64,000 bases of DNA from Cryptomeria japonica (taxonomy: Eukaryota; Streptophyta; Pinopsida; Cupressales; Cupressaceae), in NCBI RefSeq assembly GCF_030272615.1, contig NC_081408.1, forward strand, positions 604,739,673-604,803,672, in the 5' to 3' direction. Position 1 is the stretch's first letter. Every line of letters starts with the position of its first letter. The notes beneath the pieces were generated by a model, which was given only the letters and a program-made list of their open reading frames with translations, searched no databases and was not told where the DNA came from. Positions 47,038-57,685 of the stretch are shown here, in pieces. The position numbers and the translations under genes were made by a program.

Positions 47038-48586
47038 TGATAGTTCTGATACTTAATGTAAGTACATATCCAATAGCCAACAAGATGAGAGGGGGGGGGG
47101 GTGAATCCTACAAACTTAATCTTCCATAAAAACAACAGATTCAACCTCGGTAACATATACTTCAGTAATATAACCAGAACTACTAAACATGCAAACTCAA
47201 AAACATATAAACATCATATCACTCATAACACCAGATTTAACGTGGAAACCCAAATAGGGAAAAACCACTGTGGGATTTCGGACCCACTAAGAAATATACT
47301 CTTCTAGAGTATGCTCGATTAAAAGCAAATCCTGTTAAATATTACAAACACATTGCTAGATGTGACTTGGTTAAGGGATTTCCCTCAGACCTATTAGGAT
47401 CTTCACCTTGTTAGAGGCGACCTTGTTAAAGGATTTCAAACACTCAATCAAAATGTCACCTTGCTAGAGGGTTTTACAAATAAGACTGTTAAGTCCACTC
47501 GGTTAAGAGATTTTATGTCACTTTCACAAAATAATAGTAATAAAAATCTATCTGCAACTTGACATCTAAAATGCTAAAGCAGATTCTTATTTGCTCAATA
47601 CAATCTAGACATAGAACTAATCTTGTCCATCTGTTGGGCTTCTATACTCTGTTATTCAAATAGGTCTCCAAGCTTATGTGTTCGGTAATCACTATGTAGC
47701 ATCTTTGTGCATACATTTGCCCGCATACATTGTTTATCAACAGCTCCCTATTTATAAACAATTAACCAACTACTTAATCTCCTTGATCACACTTCCCATG
47801 ATCAATCATAGCCATCAGATCTTCAAACTTGTCCAGGTTCAATGTATCCTTCGATCTGAAAAACGTTTTACCCTACCTTGGAACTTGCATACATTTCTTG
47901 GAACTTGTGCTAGGGTAATGCGGTTCAATCTGCAATGTAGATCTTCATGCCAATTTTCCTTTGCCATAGATTCATTAACAAACTTCATGCACGACATACC
48001 AATCATTTAATCAGTTCCAGCTCATCAGCTTCCTTCATTAAATAACGCATGTAACCATTTAATGTATTCTGTTACAACTCGGTAACAACTCGGTTACAAC
48101 TCGGTAAATACTAAACTTCACTCGGTAGACATTCCGCCTTCGTTAACCGATAGTGATAACCTTAGGGTTTACCGACTAGGTTCCTTAGGGTTTACCGACT
48201 AGGTTCTTTGCTCGATAACATAGTATAGTATTAACCTTACAATTTACAACATATGTTTGATGTTAAAACAATCTAAACATCATGATCTCATCATTGTCTG
48301 ACTCGGTAATAGTTGCTCATTGAATACATTATTCATCCCCTTATTCATCATATTCTTTCTGTGTCTTTTACCGACATCTTTATACTCATCAAATCATACT
48401 TCTCAAGATATGGCAACATCATACTGAATTAGAAAATCAATTTCTTGACATCAATGACAAAATTATAATATTAAGACAGTAAATCATCCTTAATCAGTTA
48501 TATCCATAATCATCAACAACCTTCTCAATATCGTTATTGAAATGCCAACAATCTCCTATTATCTGTTATAATGCCAAATGCCAACA
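47038..48586 (-). mobile_element. 5' LTR of copia J
   Basis: Matches the 3' LTR over the full length. One short local duplication (CTTAGGGTTTACCGACTAGG at 48160-48200) is absent from the 3' LTR. Confidence 0.93.
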
Positions 48587-48784
48587 ATCCCCAGTCAAAG
48601 ATACCCTCTCTACTTGAAATAAAATAAAATTGAGTGTTGTTGTCACCTCCTTCCTTTCTTCCAAGACCTTGAAGGCGGGTCGAAAGGTAGTTAATGCAAC
48701 AGTAGGTCCACCCCAAACATGATAAAAGATTCTTTGCGTTAATAAAATCAAATGTTATTTAATCTATGTGCAGCCAGATTCACG

Positions 48785-49013
48785 TTCATTTTAAAGCCCA
48801 AATTGAGGTGTTGAATACGCATGTGCATTTCAAATTTAAACACCAAATTGAAATGTGAAGGCATGCATGCCAATTTTAACCATTGTTCATTTTAAGCCCA
48901 AATTGAAGTGCTATACATGCATGTCAATTTTAACCAATGTTGATTTTAAGCCCAAATTGAAGTGTTATACATACATGTCAATTTTAACCAATGTAAATTT
49001 TAAGCCCAAAAAG
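48785..49013. repeat. 54-bp tandem repeat in the leader of B
   Basis: CAATTTTAACC recurs at 48871, 48925 and 48979 (54 bp apart), each followed by a TTTTAAGCCCAAATTGAAGT block. A diverged partial copy precedes at 48785. Confidence 0.9.
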
Positions 49014-49139
49014 TGTGAGAGCATGAGTGCAATTGATCTAATACTAATCCGATCCTTTCTGTAAATTCACCATAGGTTGCAAACAAATGATTAGTAGTAA
49101 AATCAAATCAACAGAAGATAGAGAACCCAAATCTAACAA

Positions 49140-49290
49140 AAACGAATGCGTGATGATACCTTCCCGATTGCGTGACCCTGCATAGGCGATTGCGTAATTC
49201 TGTCTGATCAATTGCGTGATCGTGATAGGGCGAATGCGTGATCCTAACAGATCGATTGCGTGATGATAATAAGGCAATTGCATGATACAC
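49140..49290. repeat. 22-bp phased array, leader of B (inner)
   Basis: Core TTGCGTGAT or ATGCGTGAT (plus strand). The T of TGCGT is at 49147, 49169, 49191, 49213, 49235, 49257 and 49279: seven positions, every step exactly 22 bp. On the element's sense (minus) strand the core reads ATCACGCATTCG. Confidence 0.95.
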
Positions 49291-49353
49291 AGGCATATAA
49301 CACAAAAAAATAAGGATTGAAGCTAAATTTTGATCAGAAACCTGCAAAATAGA

Positions 49354-49575
49354 TTATGAGGCTCTAGCTAGGTCTCTCATCATCCATTCGATGTTAACCA
49401 AATCATATTTCACCCGATATGAGAGAACTAAGCTATTGTATCTGTTGATAGCTGGTTGGTCTTCCAAATCTTGTATCTTCTTTTCTTCTTTGAGAATTCT
49501 CTGATGGCGTCTGGCCTGTCTTCTTTGCTCCTTTTTCCTTCTGGCAGAAATTCTGAATTGTACCTTACGTGCCAT
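49354..49575 (-). CDS. Small basic ORF in the 5' leader of B
   Basis: 73 codons from ATG (49575) to TAA (49354), uninterrupted although all other B coding regions are broken. The N-terminal half is strongly basic (ARRKKEQRRQARRHQRILKE) and probably helical or coiled; the C-terminal half is mixed (YNSLVLSYRVKYDLVNIEWM). I recognise no domain. It lies between the primer site and gag and is flanked on both sides by 22-bp arrays. A possible splice acceptor (TATTTTGCAG) follows the stop. Some Tat/Ogre elements have an extra ORF upstream of gag, so this may be an ORF1 relative, or just an exon; survival by chance is possible for so short a frame. Confidence 0.45.
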   Translation of the reverse strand: MARKVQFRISARRKKEQRRQARRHQRILKEEKKIQDLEDQPAINRYNSLVLSYRVKYDLVNIEWMMRDLARAS

Positions 49576-49699
49576 AAAATGTTATAAAAACATGCAATAA
49601 AAATAATCTGCTTCCAGATTTACTCAATTTCATGTATAAATAAACAGATCAGAGAACAGAAAAGGAATAAAAATAGAATTATCAGAACAAAAATATTCA

Positions 49700-49868
49700 A
49701 AATGAATGCCTGACTTATTAGAGCGAATGTGTAATCCTGTGTTAGCGTTTGTGTGATCCTGTAAGGGTGATTGCATGATGGGTTCCACACGAATGCGTAA
49801 CCTTGTCTGATTGATTGCATAGCCATGTCTATTTGATTGCGTAATGATGCAACCACAAATGCGTGACG
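49700..49868. repeat. 22-bp phased array, leader of B (outer)
   Basis: The T of the TGCGT-like core is at 49707, 49728, 49750, 49772, 49794, 49816, 49838 and 49860: one 21-bp step, then six of 22 bp. CGAATGCGTAA at 49790 is the exact reverse complement of the TTACGCATTCG unit in the PMD intron of B. Confidence 0.95.
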
Positions 49869-49969
49869 AAGAGATATTTTTTGAAATCCATGCAAAACCT
49901 GCAAAAAGGGAAAAAATCTGTATGATTTGCAAAAATAACATAGAAAACAAAGAAGGTTAATTAGCTGTT

Positions 49970-49988
49970 GTTCACGCCGCGTTCACCA
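49970..49988 (-). promoter_or_regulatory. Candidate primer binding site of B
   Basis: After a TTT spacer the minus strand reads TGGTGAACGCGGCGTGAAC. It starts with the TGG expected of a tRNA 3' end complement. I cannot assign the tRNA. Confidence 0.55.
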
Positions 49989-49991
49989 AAA

Positions 49992-51183
49992 TGTGCTATG
50001 CTCAAATTCATCATTGCTAAATAGGAAATAAGGAAAATCACGAATCCCTTAACTATCTAAGCAATCCAAACATAAAACCAATGAAATAGATGCAAAACAG
50101 AATGAAATTAAACAATATAAAACTCCCTATTGTGCATCATGGCTTCCATTGCTCTTCTCCTCTTTGTGGTATGGTGGCTTTTAGATGTTGCGCTGGCAAC
50201 CTACAACTGACACAAAGATTCAAAGTTCGTTATTGTTGAAAATGGAGATTGAATGCTCAATTTATAGATTTTTGGAGAATATTGATTGAAAGGTGGAATA
50301 GACTGATCAAGAGGTGGAACTCAGGTGAGATCACATGAAGATTGATAGTTGAACTGTTGATTTGGAGGTGAAACTGAATAGATTGAATAGATTAATTGAG
50401 TCAACTGATTGAGAAAAAGCTAATTAAAGGAAGAAAAAGAATGATTGGAGGAAATTAAGAAGATGACAAAACTAACTAGAAGATGGAAATAGAGATTGGA
50501 GAGATAATTGATTAATTAATTAATTTAGCATGTGCTTGCACTTTAATTTAGATTTTCATTTTAATCTTTGCATGAGATTTATTCAAATAATTGAATTTAT
50601 AGTATTTGAATATATTTAGAACTTGACTTTGATTTTCAATTTGATTTTTGAAATCATGTACATGTATTTGAATTTAGAAGAAATTATAAGAATTTTGAAA
50701 TTAAATGAAATTAGAATTTGGGGATTTGGAAATGGAATTAGAAGAATTAATTAGTTAATTAAATAATTTAAAGAAATTATTTAACTATTTTGAAATGGAC
50801 TTTAATTAAATAATAAAGATTATTTAAATTAAAGGATTAAATCGCAATTAATTAAATAATTAATATTTAATTATTATTTAGAAAAGGTTTATATGATTAA
50901 TTAATTAGAGATAGAAATAGAATTTAGAAGTAATTTATTTAAATAATAAAGATTATTTAAATTTGGGAACTAATCAGAATTATTTAAATAATAAATATTT
51001 AATTAAAATTAGAAAATGGTTAAAATGATTAAATGATGAAAGAATTGGAAATAGAATAATTAGTAAGATTATGAGGAAATGTTAAATTAGAAGAATAAGA
51101 TTAATTAACTTAATTAAATAATTATTTAATCAATTAGACGAATCTTTAGCACATGATCAATGGGACATTTTTAAGTGTCTACA
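49992..51183 (-). mobile_element. 5' LTR of Tat element B
   Basis: Same ends as the left LTR. A 28-bp shorter span comes mainly from loss in the TTAATTAATTGATTGAATT stretch and near the 3' AT-rich part. TATA-like CTATAAA on the minus strand at 50261-50267. Confidence 0.95.
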
Positions 51184-51188
51184 CATAC

Positions 51189-52018
51189 TAGAATTGTTAT
51201 TTTTAGAGAAACTACACCTCCTTCTCTTATATTGCAACCACAATAGACTAAACAAGAAAATGTAATTCAATTTTCTTCTATGCTTGAAAGAGTTAAATCA
51301 AGACACCTAGATATGAAAGAAGTTGAGGAGAGTTCATCTAGCTCCGAATCTTCAGAAGAGGAGGATGAACCTTTAACTTAGCTTGTTTGAAGGTCTACAA
51401 GACATAGACAACCACCTAAAAGGTATTCACATGATGATTGGAGATATTTTTTTCTTTGATTACTAATGTGGATGAACATAGATCTATAGATGACACAACA
51501 GGTATGAATGATGTAGAATTTTCTATGGAAGAAGAAATTATAGCTTTGAAAAAGAATGATATATGGGATCTAATACCATTGCCTAAAAGATGTAAACTTG
51601 TTAGTTGTAAATTGATGATTAGAAAAATATTGGTTCAGATGGAGGTTTTGAGAAATATAAAATAAGGTTGGTTGTGAAATGCTACGCTCAGGTCGAGGGT
51701 GCTGATTATGGTGAGATATTTTCTCCTATTGCAAAAATGACATCGATTAGGTTTTTTATTTCTGTTACTCCTGTTTATGATTTAGAGGTTAAGAAAATGG
51801 ACGTGAAAACTCCTTTCCTTCATGGTGATTTGGGGGATGATATTGATATGAAATAGCTAGAGCACTGTGTGGTAAAAGGTAAAAGGAATTTGGTTTGTAA
51901 ATTTAAGAGCTCTTTCAATGGCCTCATGCAGACTCCTAATATGTGGTACTAGAAATTTGATACATATGTGTCGAGTTTGGGATTTGAGCATTCAAAATTA
52001 GAGCATTGTGTTAATTAT
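51189..52018 (+). pseudogene. Copia element C, RT part (right of B)
   Basis: Continues the frame left at 23353. An acidic Ser-rich linker (ESSSSSESSEEEDEPLT), then the RT start EEEIIALKKNDIWDLIPLPK, the YAQVEGADYGEIFSPIAKM block, and KKMDVKTPFLHGDLGDDID. It ends in a decayed MWY-KFDTYVSSLGF block, before the catalytic YVDD. Stops and two frameshifts. It is cut at 52018 by a Tat-type LTR (F). Confidence 0.88.
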
Positions 52019-52632
52019 TGTAGACACATATTTTTGTCCACTTGATTAAATGAATTTTATATTTGTTTAATTATCATTTGTACAACTATTAATTAAATTC
52101 ACATTTAATTAATCCTTTCTCCCTTTTCAACAATTAATTAAATTAATATTTAATTAATTCATCCCAACCCCCTTTTCCTATTAATTAAATTAATTATTGA
52201 ATTTATTAAATTTAATTCACTTAACCAAATTCAGACCATTAATTAATTAAAAAAATCATATTTGTTTAATTAAATCCATCTCTCACATTTAAATAAATCA
52301 ACATTTATTTAAATCCCTAAAATCCTATCTCTCACATTTGAATAAAAAAATATTTATTTAAAATCCCAAATCCCTCACCCACTTACACTTTCTAGAAAAT
52401 GCAAGTTGCACACTAAACCCTCCTTCTAATCATGTCTAAACCCCTATTATTAGTCTATAACCCTCTAAGTATTTGTATATTCCTCAACCAAGGGATTAGT
52501 AAATAGTCACTTCTCAAAATATTTAAGGCTCTTACAAAGCATTAAAAGCCTTCTCCCTTCCTCAAACAATCCTAACCCTTCCTCCATCAATTGAATCACA
52601 ACCCTTCATTTTCCCATTTCCTCTATAAAGAG
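52019..52632 (+). mobile_element. Tat-type LTR F (5' part)
   Basis: Starts TGTAGACACATATTTTTG with the TTAATTAAA-rich U3 typical of A, B and K. A TATA-like CTCTATAAAGAG at its right end is directly cut by copia G at 52633. The rest of F should lie beyond G, outside the window. Confidence 0.75.
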
Positions 52633-53956
52633 TGTTGGAAACAATAATGAAGGAAAAATGAGAGGGGGATGGGGTGAATCAGTTTTCACTGGATCTACAA
52701 ACGTAACCACACAATTAGATTTGATAAACTACAACAATAACAAAGATAAGCAAATTGAAAACACAAAACACAACACCAAGATTTTGACGTGGAAAACCCG
52801 ATTAAGGAAAAAACCATGGTGGGAACCTACCCAAAATATGATGATACTCTGCAGTAGTATGTGTAAATATTACAATGGGGAATGCACATGCATTTAGGCA
52901 CACTGCCTAGAGCTCACTGCTCAAAAGATAATAACCCGGAAGGATACAACCCTCAGGGAAGTCTCACTGACTTACAACAAGATTCAAACAATAATCCGAA
53001 AGGAATGAACTTAAAGAATAACATCTCCAAATGCTTGATGATATTTCCGGTTAAGTACAATGTCTGCTCTGCAACACCAATCTCTTCTCAATCACAATAC
53101 TGAAAGATGAATCCTTATTCACACATGAAACACTCTATGATAATTTAGACACAACCTCTATATCTAAATTACATGACAATGTCACCTATTTATACAAATT
53201 ATCAACCTTGACAACAAGGTTGACTAAACCCTCAACTCATAATTACAAATTTACATTACATGATACAAAGATTGACAATCAGACCAATATAATGATATAC
53301 ATGACATAACATGGACCTAATTCAAATATCCAAATGCGCAACACCACTAGAAATCATGCCAAGATCAACCGCAACACGCTACACCACCAAGAAAACTACA
53401 TAACACCAAAAATATCAATGGTTCAACAAATCACCAACAAGTACCACAACGACCAATGTGGATCATCAAAAAAAATAGGACACAATTAGGAAACACCTAC
53501 AAGCACATTAGAATCAACAAAAACAACTACACCGACACCACTTATCAAATATTCATCGATCAACATCTGAAACTCAAGAACACTCAAACAACAACTGTCA
53601 CAAAGAAAGATAACTTTCGGAGCACTAAATAATGAACTATTTGAAATGAAGATAAACAAGACCATCCCAAATAGTATTCCAAAGACTCAGCTCAATATCT
53701 GATCACACCAAAATATACCATAGGAAATACTGAACTCTGCAAAGCACTGATCAGAAAAACAAACTACAAAACCGAATCATATGATACAATCAATTAGGAT
53801 TTTTGGATCACCAAAGCCAATAAAAAATAATATAATGATACTAGAAATACTCCATACACCAAACCATGATCCCAATAAACTAATATACAATCACTAAAGC
53901 AAGAATATGTTGACATCAATGACAACAACATATCCTAGCAGCATCAATGTCCAATA
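52633..53956 (-). mobile_element. 3' LTR of copia G
   Basis: Plus-strand left end TGTTGGAAACAATAATG (minus ...CATTATTGTTTCCAACA), with GATTCACCCCATCCCCCTC just inside. Minus-strand start TATTGGACATTG at 53956 (TG lost by one change) follows the polypurine tract AAAGAGGGAGAT (53957-53968). 1324 bp. Confidence 0.8.
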
Positions 53957-54261
53957 ATCTCCCTCTTTGGCATTGATGGGAACATATGAATGTGAAAAAT
54001 AATCAATGCAAAGAAATGAAACATCTGCAACAAACTCCCCCTAAGATCAAACAAATAAAATAGTTTTTCACATGCCTCTCTCCCCCTTTGACAATAATGC
54101 CAAAGATCTCAAAATAGAAAACCAAACCCTCCCTCTTAGAAAATTAAAAATGAATCTCTCCCCCTTAAACACATAACCAGACTACTCCACTAGAGGAGCA
54201 ACACCAACTCATCAATCTAGATAAAGAGATAAGACTGTGAAGTCCACCAGATTGATGCAAA

Positions 54262-57164
54262 TCAATGCATCTAGTTCTCATCAAGAGGGGTAGATACCCC
54301 TAACATGTCTTTGGAATAGACAAATGTATCTATAGGCAAAGGCATAGTGAAAATATCAACAATCTGTTCCTTTGTAGATACATATGTTGGCAAATGCACA
54401 CTCCAATGAGAAATTGTAGGTGATTGAAGGTTTTGTCATTGATGGCAATCTTCCAATCATATGATACCAGCAAGACAATATACTGGCACCGGCAACGACA
54501 GACCCTACACTAGCACATAGGACACCGACAGACAAAGGAAGGATACCGACACCCTGGTCGACAGGAATTTTGTTTATAATGTATTTTGTAATTAATTGTA
54601 AAATCATTGTAAGCCGACATGGCGAGTTGTAATATGACTCATATATGTATGAGATCATTATAGAACATTAGTATAACAACAAGAAAAAGAAAATATAGGC
54701 GAAATTATGCAGACCTAATATGTGAATTTTAGGTTAAGAGTTTATGTATGCAACAGAGCTAAAATCGATACTGGATCTAGCATAGCAGATGCTATTTTGA
54801 AGCAGTACAAGACATTGGATTTGTATAATCCATTTTGTAAGTCAATGTGACTTCTTATTTTGTATTTGAGCAGTGAGCTCTAGGCACTTGGCCTTCTGCA
54901 TGTGCAGGCCCCTATTTGTAAGAGTAATATTCACTTTTTGGCCAGTAAGCGAATATTGTGGGTCACAAATCCCATCGAGGTTTTTCCCACACCGGTTTTC
55001 CTCGTTAAACTACTGTGTTATGGTGTTCTTTTCGTGTGGTTGTTGTTATCTTTGTTTACTGCATTATTTTTGGTTTACCAGTATACAATATTGATATGCT
55101 TTACATGTTTTAAATCAAGTAAATTATGTAACTGGTTAGATACTGATTCCCCCCCCTCTTAGTATCTTTGGGAATCCTAACAACATAGTCCAACTTTACT
55201 TCCTCTTCACTGAATTTTTCTCTCAAGTAATTATATTTGATTGACACATGTTTAGTCTTTGAATGTTGTACCAAATTCTTTGACATGTTAATAGCACTGG
55301 AATTGTCACAATATATAACAGTAGGCTCATCATAGATGATTTTGATATCCTTCAACATTTGCTTCATCCAAACTACTTGAGTGTAGTTATAGGAAGCAAC
55401 AATGTACTCACCTTCAACAGTAGATAAGGACACTGAATCTTATTTCTTACTAGCCCAAGAAACCAATTTCTTCCCCAAAAATAATGCTCCACCAATGGTT
55501 CTCTTTCAGTCATCAACATCACCAGCCCAATCAGCATTAGTGTAAGCACACAACATGAAATCGTCATTCTTTGGATACCACAAACCATAATCCACAGTCC
55601 CCTTAAAGCATCTGGATATTCTCTTAACGACAGTGACATGACTCTCTTTCAGATCAACTTGATATCTATCAGCCATGCACACAACATGCATAATGCCAAG
55701 CCTAGTTTGAGTAAGATATAGTAGTCCACCAACCATAGATCTGTATAAAGATTGATTAGCTTTTAGAGATTAATCATTTTTAGACATTTTGCAGCCAGTC
55801 ACCATAGGAGTTCCAACTGGTTTGGAGTCATCCAACCCAGCTTCTTCATCAATTCCTTCACATATTTAGCTTGGGATATAAAGATAACTTTTCCAGTCTG
55901 TGAAATCTGCAAACCTAAGAAACATTTCATCTCACCTATCATAGACATCTGAAATTCTTTTTGCATATCACCGACAAACTTCATGCTCAAGTCATCATCT
56001 CCTCCAAAGATAATATCATCAAGAAAGACTTCAACAATCAAAATGTTATCATTCTCAATCTTAAATTATAGATTACTATCAATAGTACCTTTACTAAATC
56101 CCAATTTTAGTAGATACCTATCCAATCTGGCATACTAGGCTCTAGGGGCTTTTTTCAATCCATAAAGAGATTTCTTCAGTTTGCATACCATGTCACCATC
56201 ATCTGATAATGAAAATCCATCAGGTTTCTCAATGCAAACTTCTTCCTCAAGATCACCATTCAAAACGACAGATTTGACATCCATCTGATATACTTTTAAA
56301 TTTGTATAAGAAGCATATGCAAGCAACAATCTAACAACTTCAAGTCTAGCTACCAGAGGAAAAGTCTCCTCATATTCAATTCCTTCTTTCTGTGAATATC
56401 CTTTGCATACTAATCTTTCTTTTATTTCTGACAACTTCACCGACCTCATTCAATTTATTCCTAAATACCCATCTAGTACCAATAACATTCTTATCTTTAG
56501 GTCTAGGCACAAGCTCCCATGTGTTATTCTTTTCAATCTGATCTAATTATTCTTCAATATCTCTCATCCACTTTTTATCTTTACAAGCTTCAACAACATC
56601 TTTAGGTTCAATTTTAGAAATCAAACATACCTCTTCAGCAACTAGCCTTCTTCTAGTCATCACACCTTTATTTTTATCACCAATAATCTGATTTTTTGAA
56701 TGACTCAATCTTACATACTTCAAAGTCTTTTAATTGTTATGATTTTCAGGTTATTGCACCTCTCCACCGACAACAACAACCTCTAGATTAACTGTCTCTA
56801 TCATATCATTTTGCTTTGATTCTTTAGTCTGAATAGGAGTTATAACAACATGCAGACTATCATCATATCCACATGCTCTGATCTCTTTTCCAAGGTTCTC
56901 ATCAGCCTTCACATTTGCACTTTCCACTATCTTCCCCAGTCTCTTATTGTAGCACTGGTAGGCTTTTCTGTTTGTTGAATATCCCAATAAAATACCTTCA
57001 TCACTTCTTGCATCAAAATTTCCCATGTCCTCATCTCTCTTGATATAACATTTACTACCAAATATTCTGAAATATCTCACTTTAGGAACATGACCAAACC
57101 ATAGATCATAAGGAGTCTTATTGGTATCACTTTTAATATGAACTCGGTTGAATGTGTAAACAAC
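54262..57164 (-). pseudogene. Copia G integrase end, RT and RNase H, split by solo LTR H
   Basis: Integrase C-terminus VVYTFNRVHIKSDTNKTPYD and FGSKCYIKRDEDMGNFD (57164-56960), then RT: ERLVCKGYSQKEGIEYEETF, YQMDVKSVVLNGDLEEEVCI, catalytic FLDDIIFGGDD (~56020). RNase H: YTNADWAGDVDD, STVEGEYIVASYNYTQVVWM, INMSKNLVQHSKTKHVSIKY. Solo LTR H interrupts after KLDYV; removing it joins V to STKEQIVDIFTMPLPIDTF, ending near 54262. Multiple stops and frameshifts. RNase H joins RT downstream of integrase, so it is Ty1/copia. Confidence 0.88.
54385..55182 (+). mobile_element. Copia solo LTR H, ACATA target duplication
   Basis: ACATA at 54380-54384 and 55183-55187. 798 bp with ends TGTTGGCAAATG...GAATCCTAACA and the C-run/CTCTTAGTATC block near the 3' end typical of copia LTRs. 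No internal region. Inserted within the RNase H region of G. Confidence 0.93.
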
Positions 57165-57623
57165 TATTGGCATTACAATAAGGTTGTTGGAGATTGATGA
57201 TATAATTGATAAAGGATGATTACCGTCTTAATAATATCATTTTGAATGAGTGTTTGAAATCCTTTGACAAGGTCACTTCTGACAACTACAAGATTCTGAT
57301 AAATCTGAGGGAAATCCCTTGACCGGGTCACATCTAGCAATGTGTTTATGTAATCTTTAACAGGATTGGCTTTTAACCAAGCATACTCTAGAAGAGTATA
57401 TTTTCTTAGTGGGTCCGAAATCCCACAGTGGTTTTTCCCTATTTGGGTTTCCACATTAAATTTGGTGTTAAATGTGCTTTGATGTTTCAAGTTTATCAGT
57501 TTATGAGTTTGAATGATTTACAGTCATAGTTGCATATCAAGTAAGTTCTACCGAGGTTGAATCTGAAGAATATATTGAATAGTAAGTTTATCTGATTCAC
57601 CCCCCCCTCTCATCTAACTAACA
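57165..57623 (+). mobile_element. 5' LTR of copia I with internal deletion
   Basis: 459 bp instead of about 1540. The left ~75 bp match the LTR start (first base pair TA instead of TG). The sequence then jumps at about 57240 to the block GAGTGTTTGAAATCC that in J lies ~1.1 kb further. The right end keeps CCCCCCCTCTCATC...AACA. Confidence 0.88.
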
Positions 57624-57625
57624 AT

Positions 57626-57637
57626 TGGTATCAGAGC
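57626..57637 (+). promoter_or_regulatory. Primer binding site of copia I (initiator Met)
   Basis: TGGTATCAGAGC two bases after the LTR. Confidence 0.95.
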
Positions 57638-57685
57638 TGGAACTCCGAAAGAAAAGTTTCAAGGAACTTGAGGCAAGATCCGAAG

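Larger units (their letters stand above)
39353..48586 (-). mobile_element. Complete Ty1/copia element J (carrying solo LTR K)
   Basis: LTRs 39353-40889 and 47038-48586 (1537 and 1549 bp) with ends TGTTGGCATTTGG...GAACTATCA on the minus strand. Target copies are ATCCT (39348-39352) and ATCCC (48587-48591), one mismatch. The initiator-Met primer site is at 47024-47035 and a polypurine tract AAAGGGGGAGAT is at 40890-40901. The LTRs differ at roughly 4% in the stretch I compared. Same family as I. Confidence 0.93.
23354..51183 (-). mobile_element. Complete Tat-type Ty3/gypsy element B (with nested insertions)
   Basis: Target duplication CATAC at 23349-23353 and 51184-51188. Termini on the plus strand are TGTGCTATGC...GTGTCTACA, i.e. 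TG...CA. LTRs of 1220 and 1192 bp match along their whole length with roughly 4% differences in the part I compared. In element order (right to left): 5' LTR, leader with two phased arrays and a small ORF, gag, protease, RT, RNase H, second RNase H, integrase, antisense PMD gene, polypurine tract, 3' LTR. Without copia J the element is about 18.6 kb. The host copia frame (PISQKIIHT, then RIVIFRETTPP) is restored when B is removed. Confidence 0.95.
52633..57164 (-). mobile_element. Minus-strand copia element G (3' part)
   Basis: 3' LTR, polypurine tract, RNase H, RT and integrase end read right to left. Copia I is inserted into its integrase at 57164; gag, protease and the 5' LTR are not in the window. 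AAGAG (52628-52632) would be its left target copy. Confidence 0.85.

Noticed and set aside
49620-49950. Overlapping 94- and 106-codon ORFs
   Set aside because: They run through the 22-bp array in two frames; no domain and no better support than chance.
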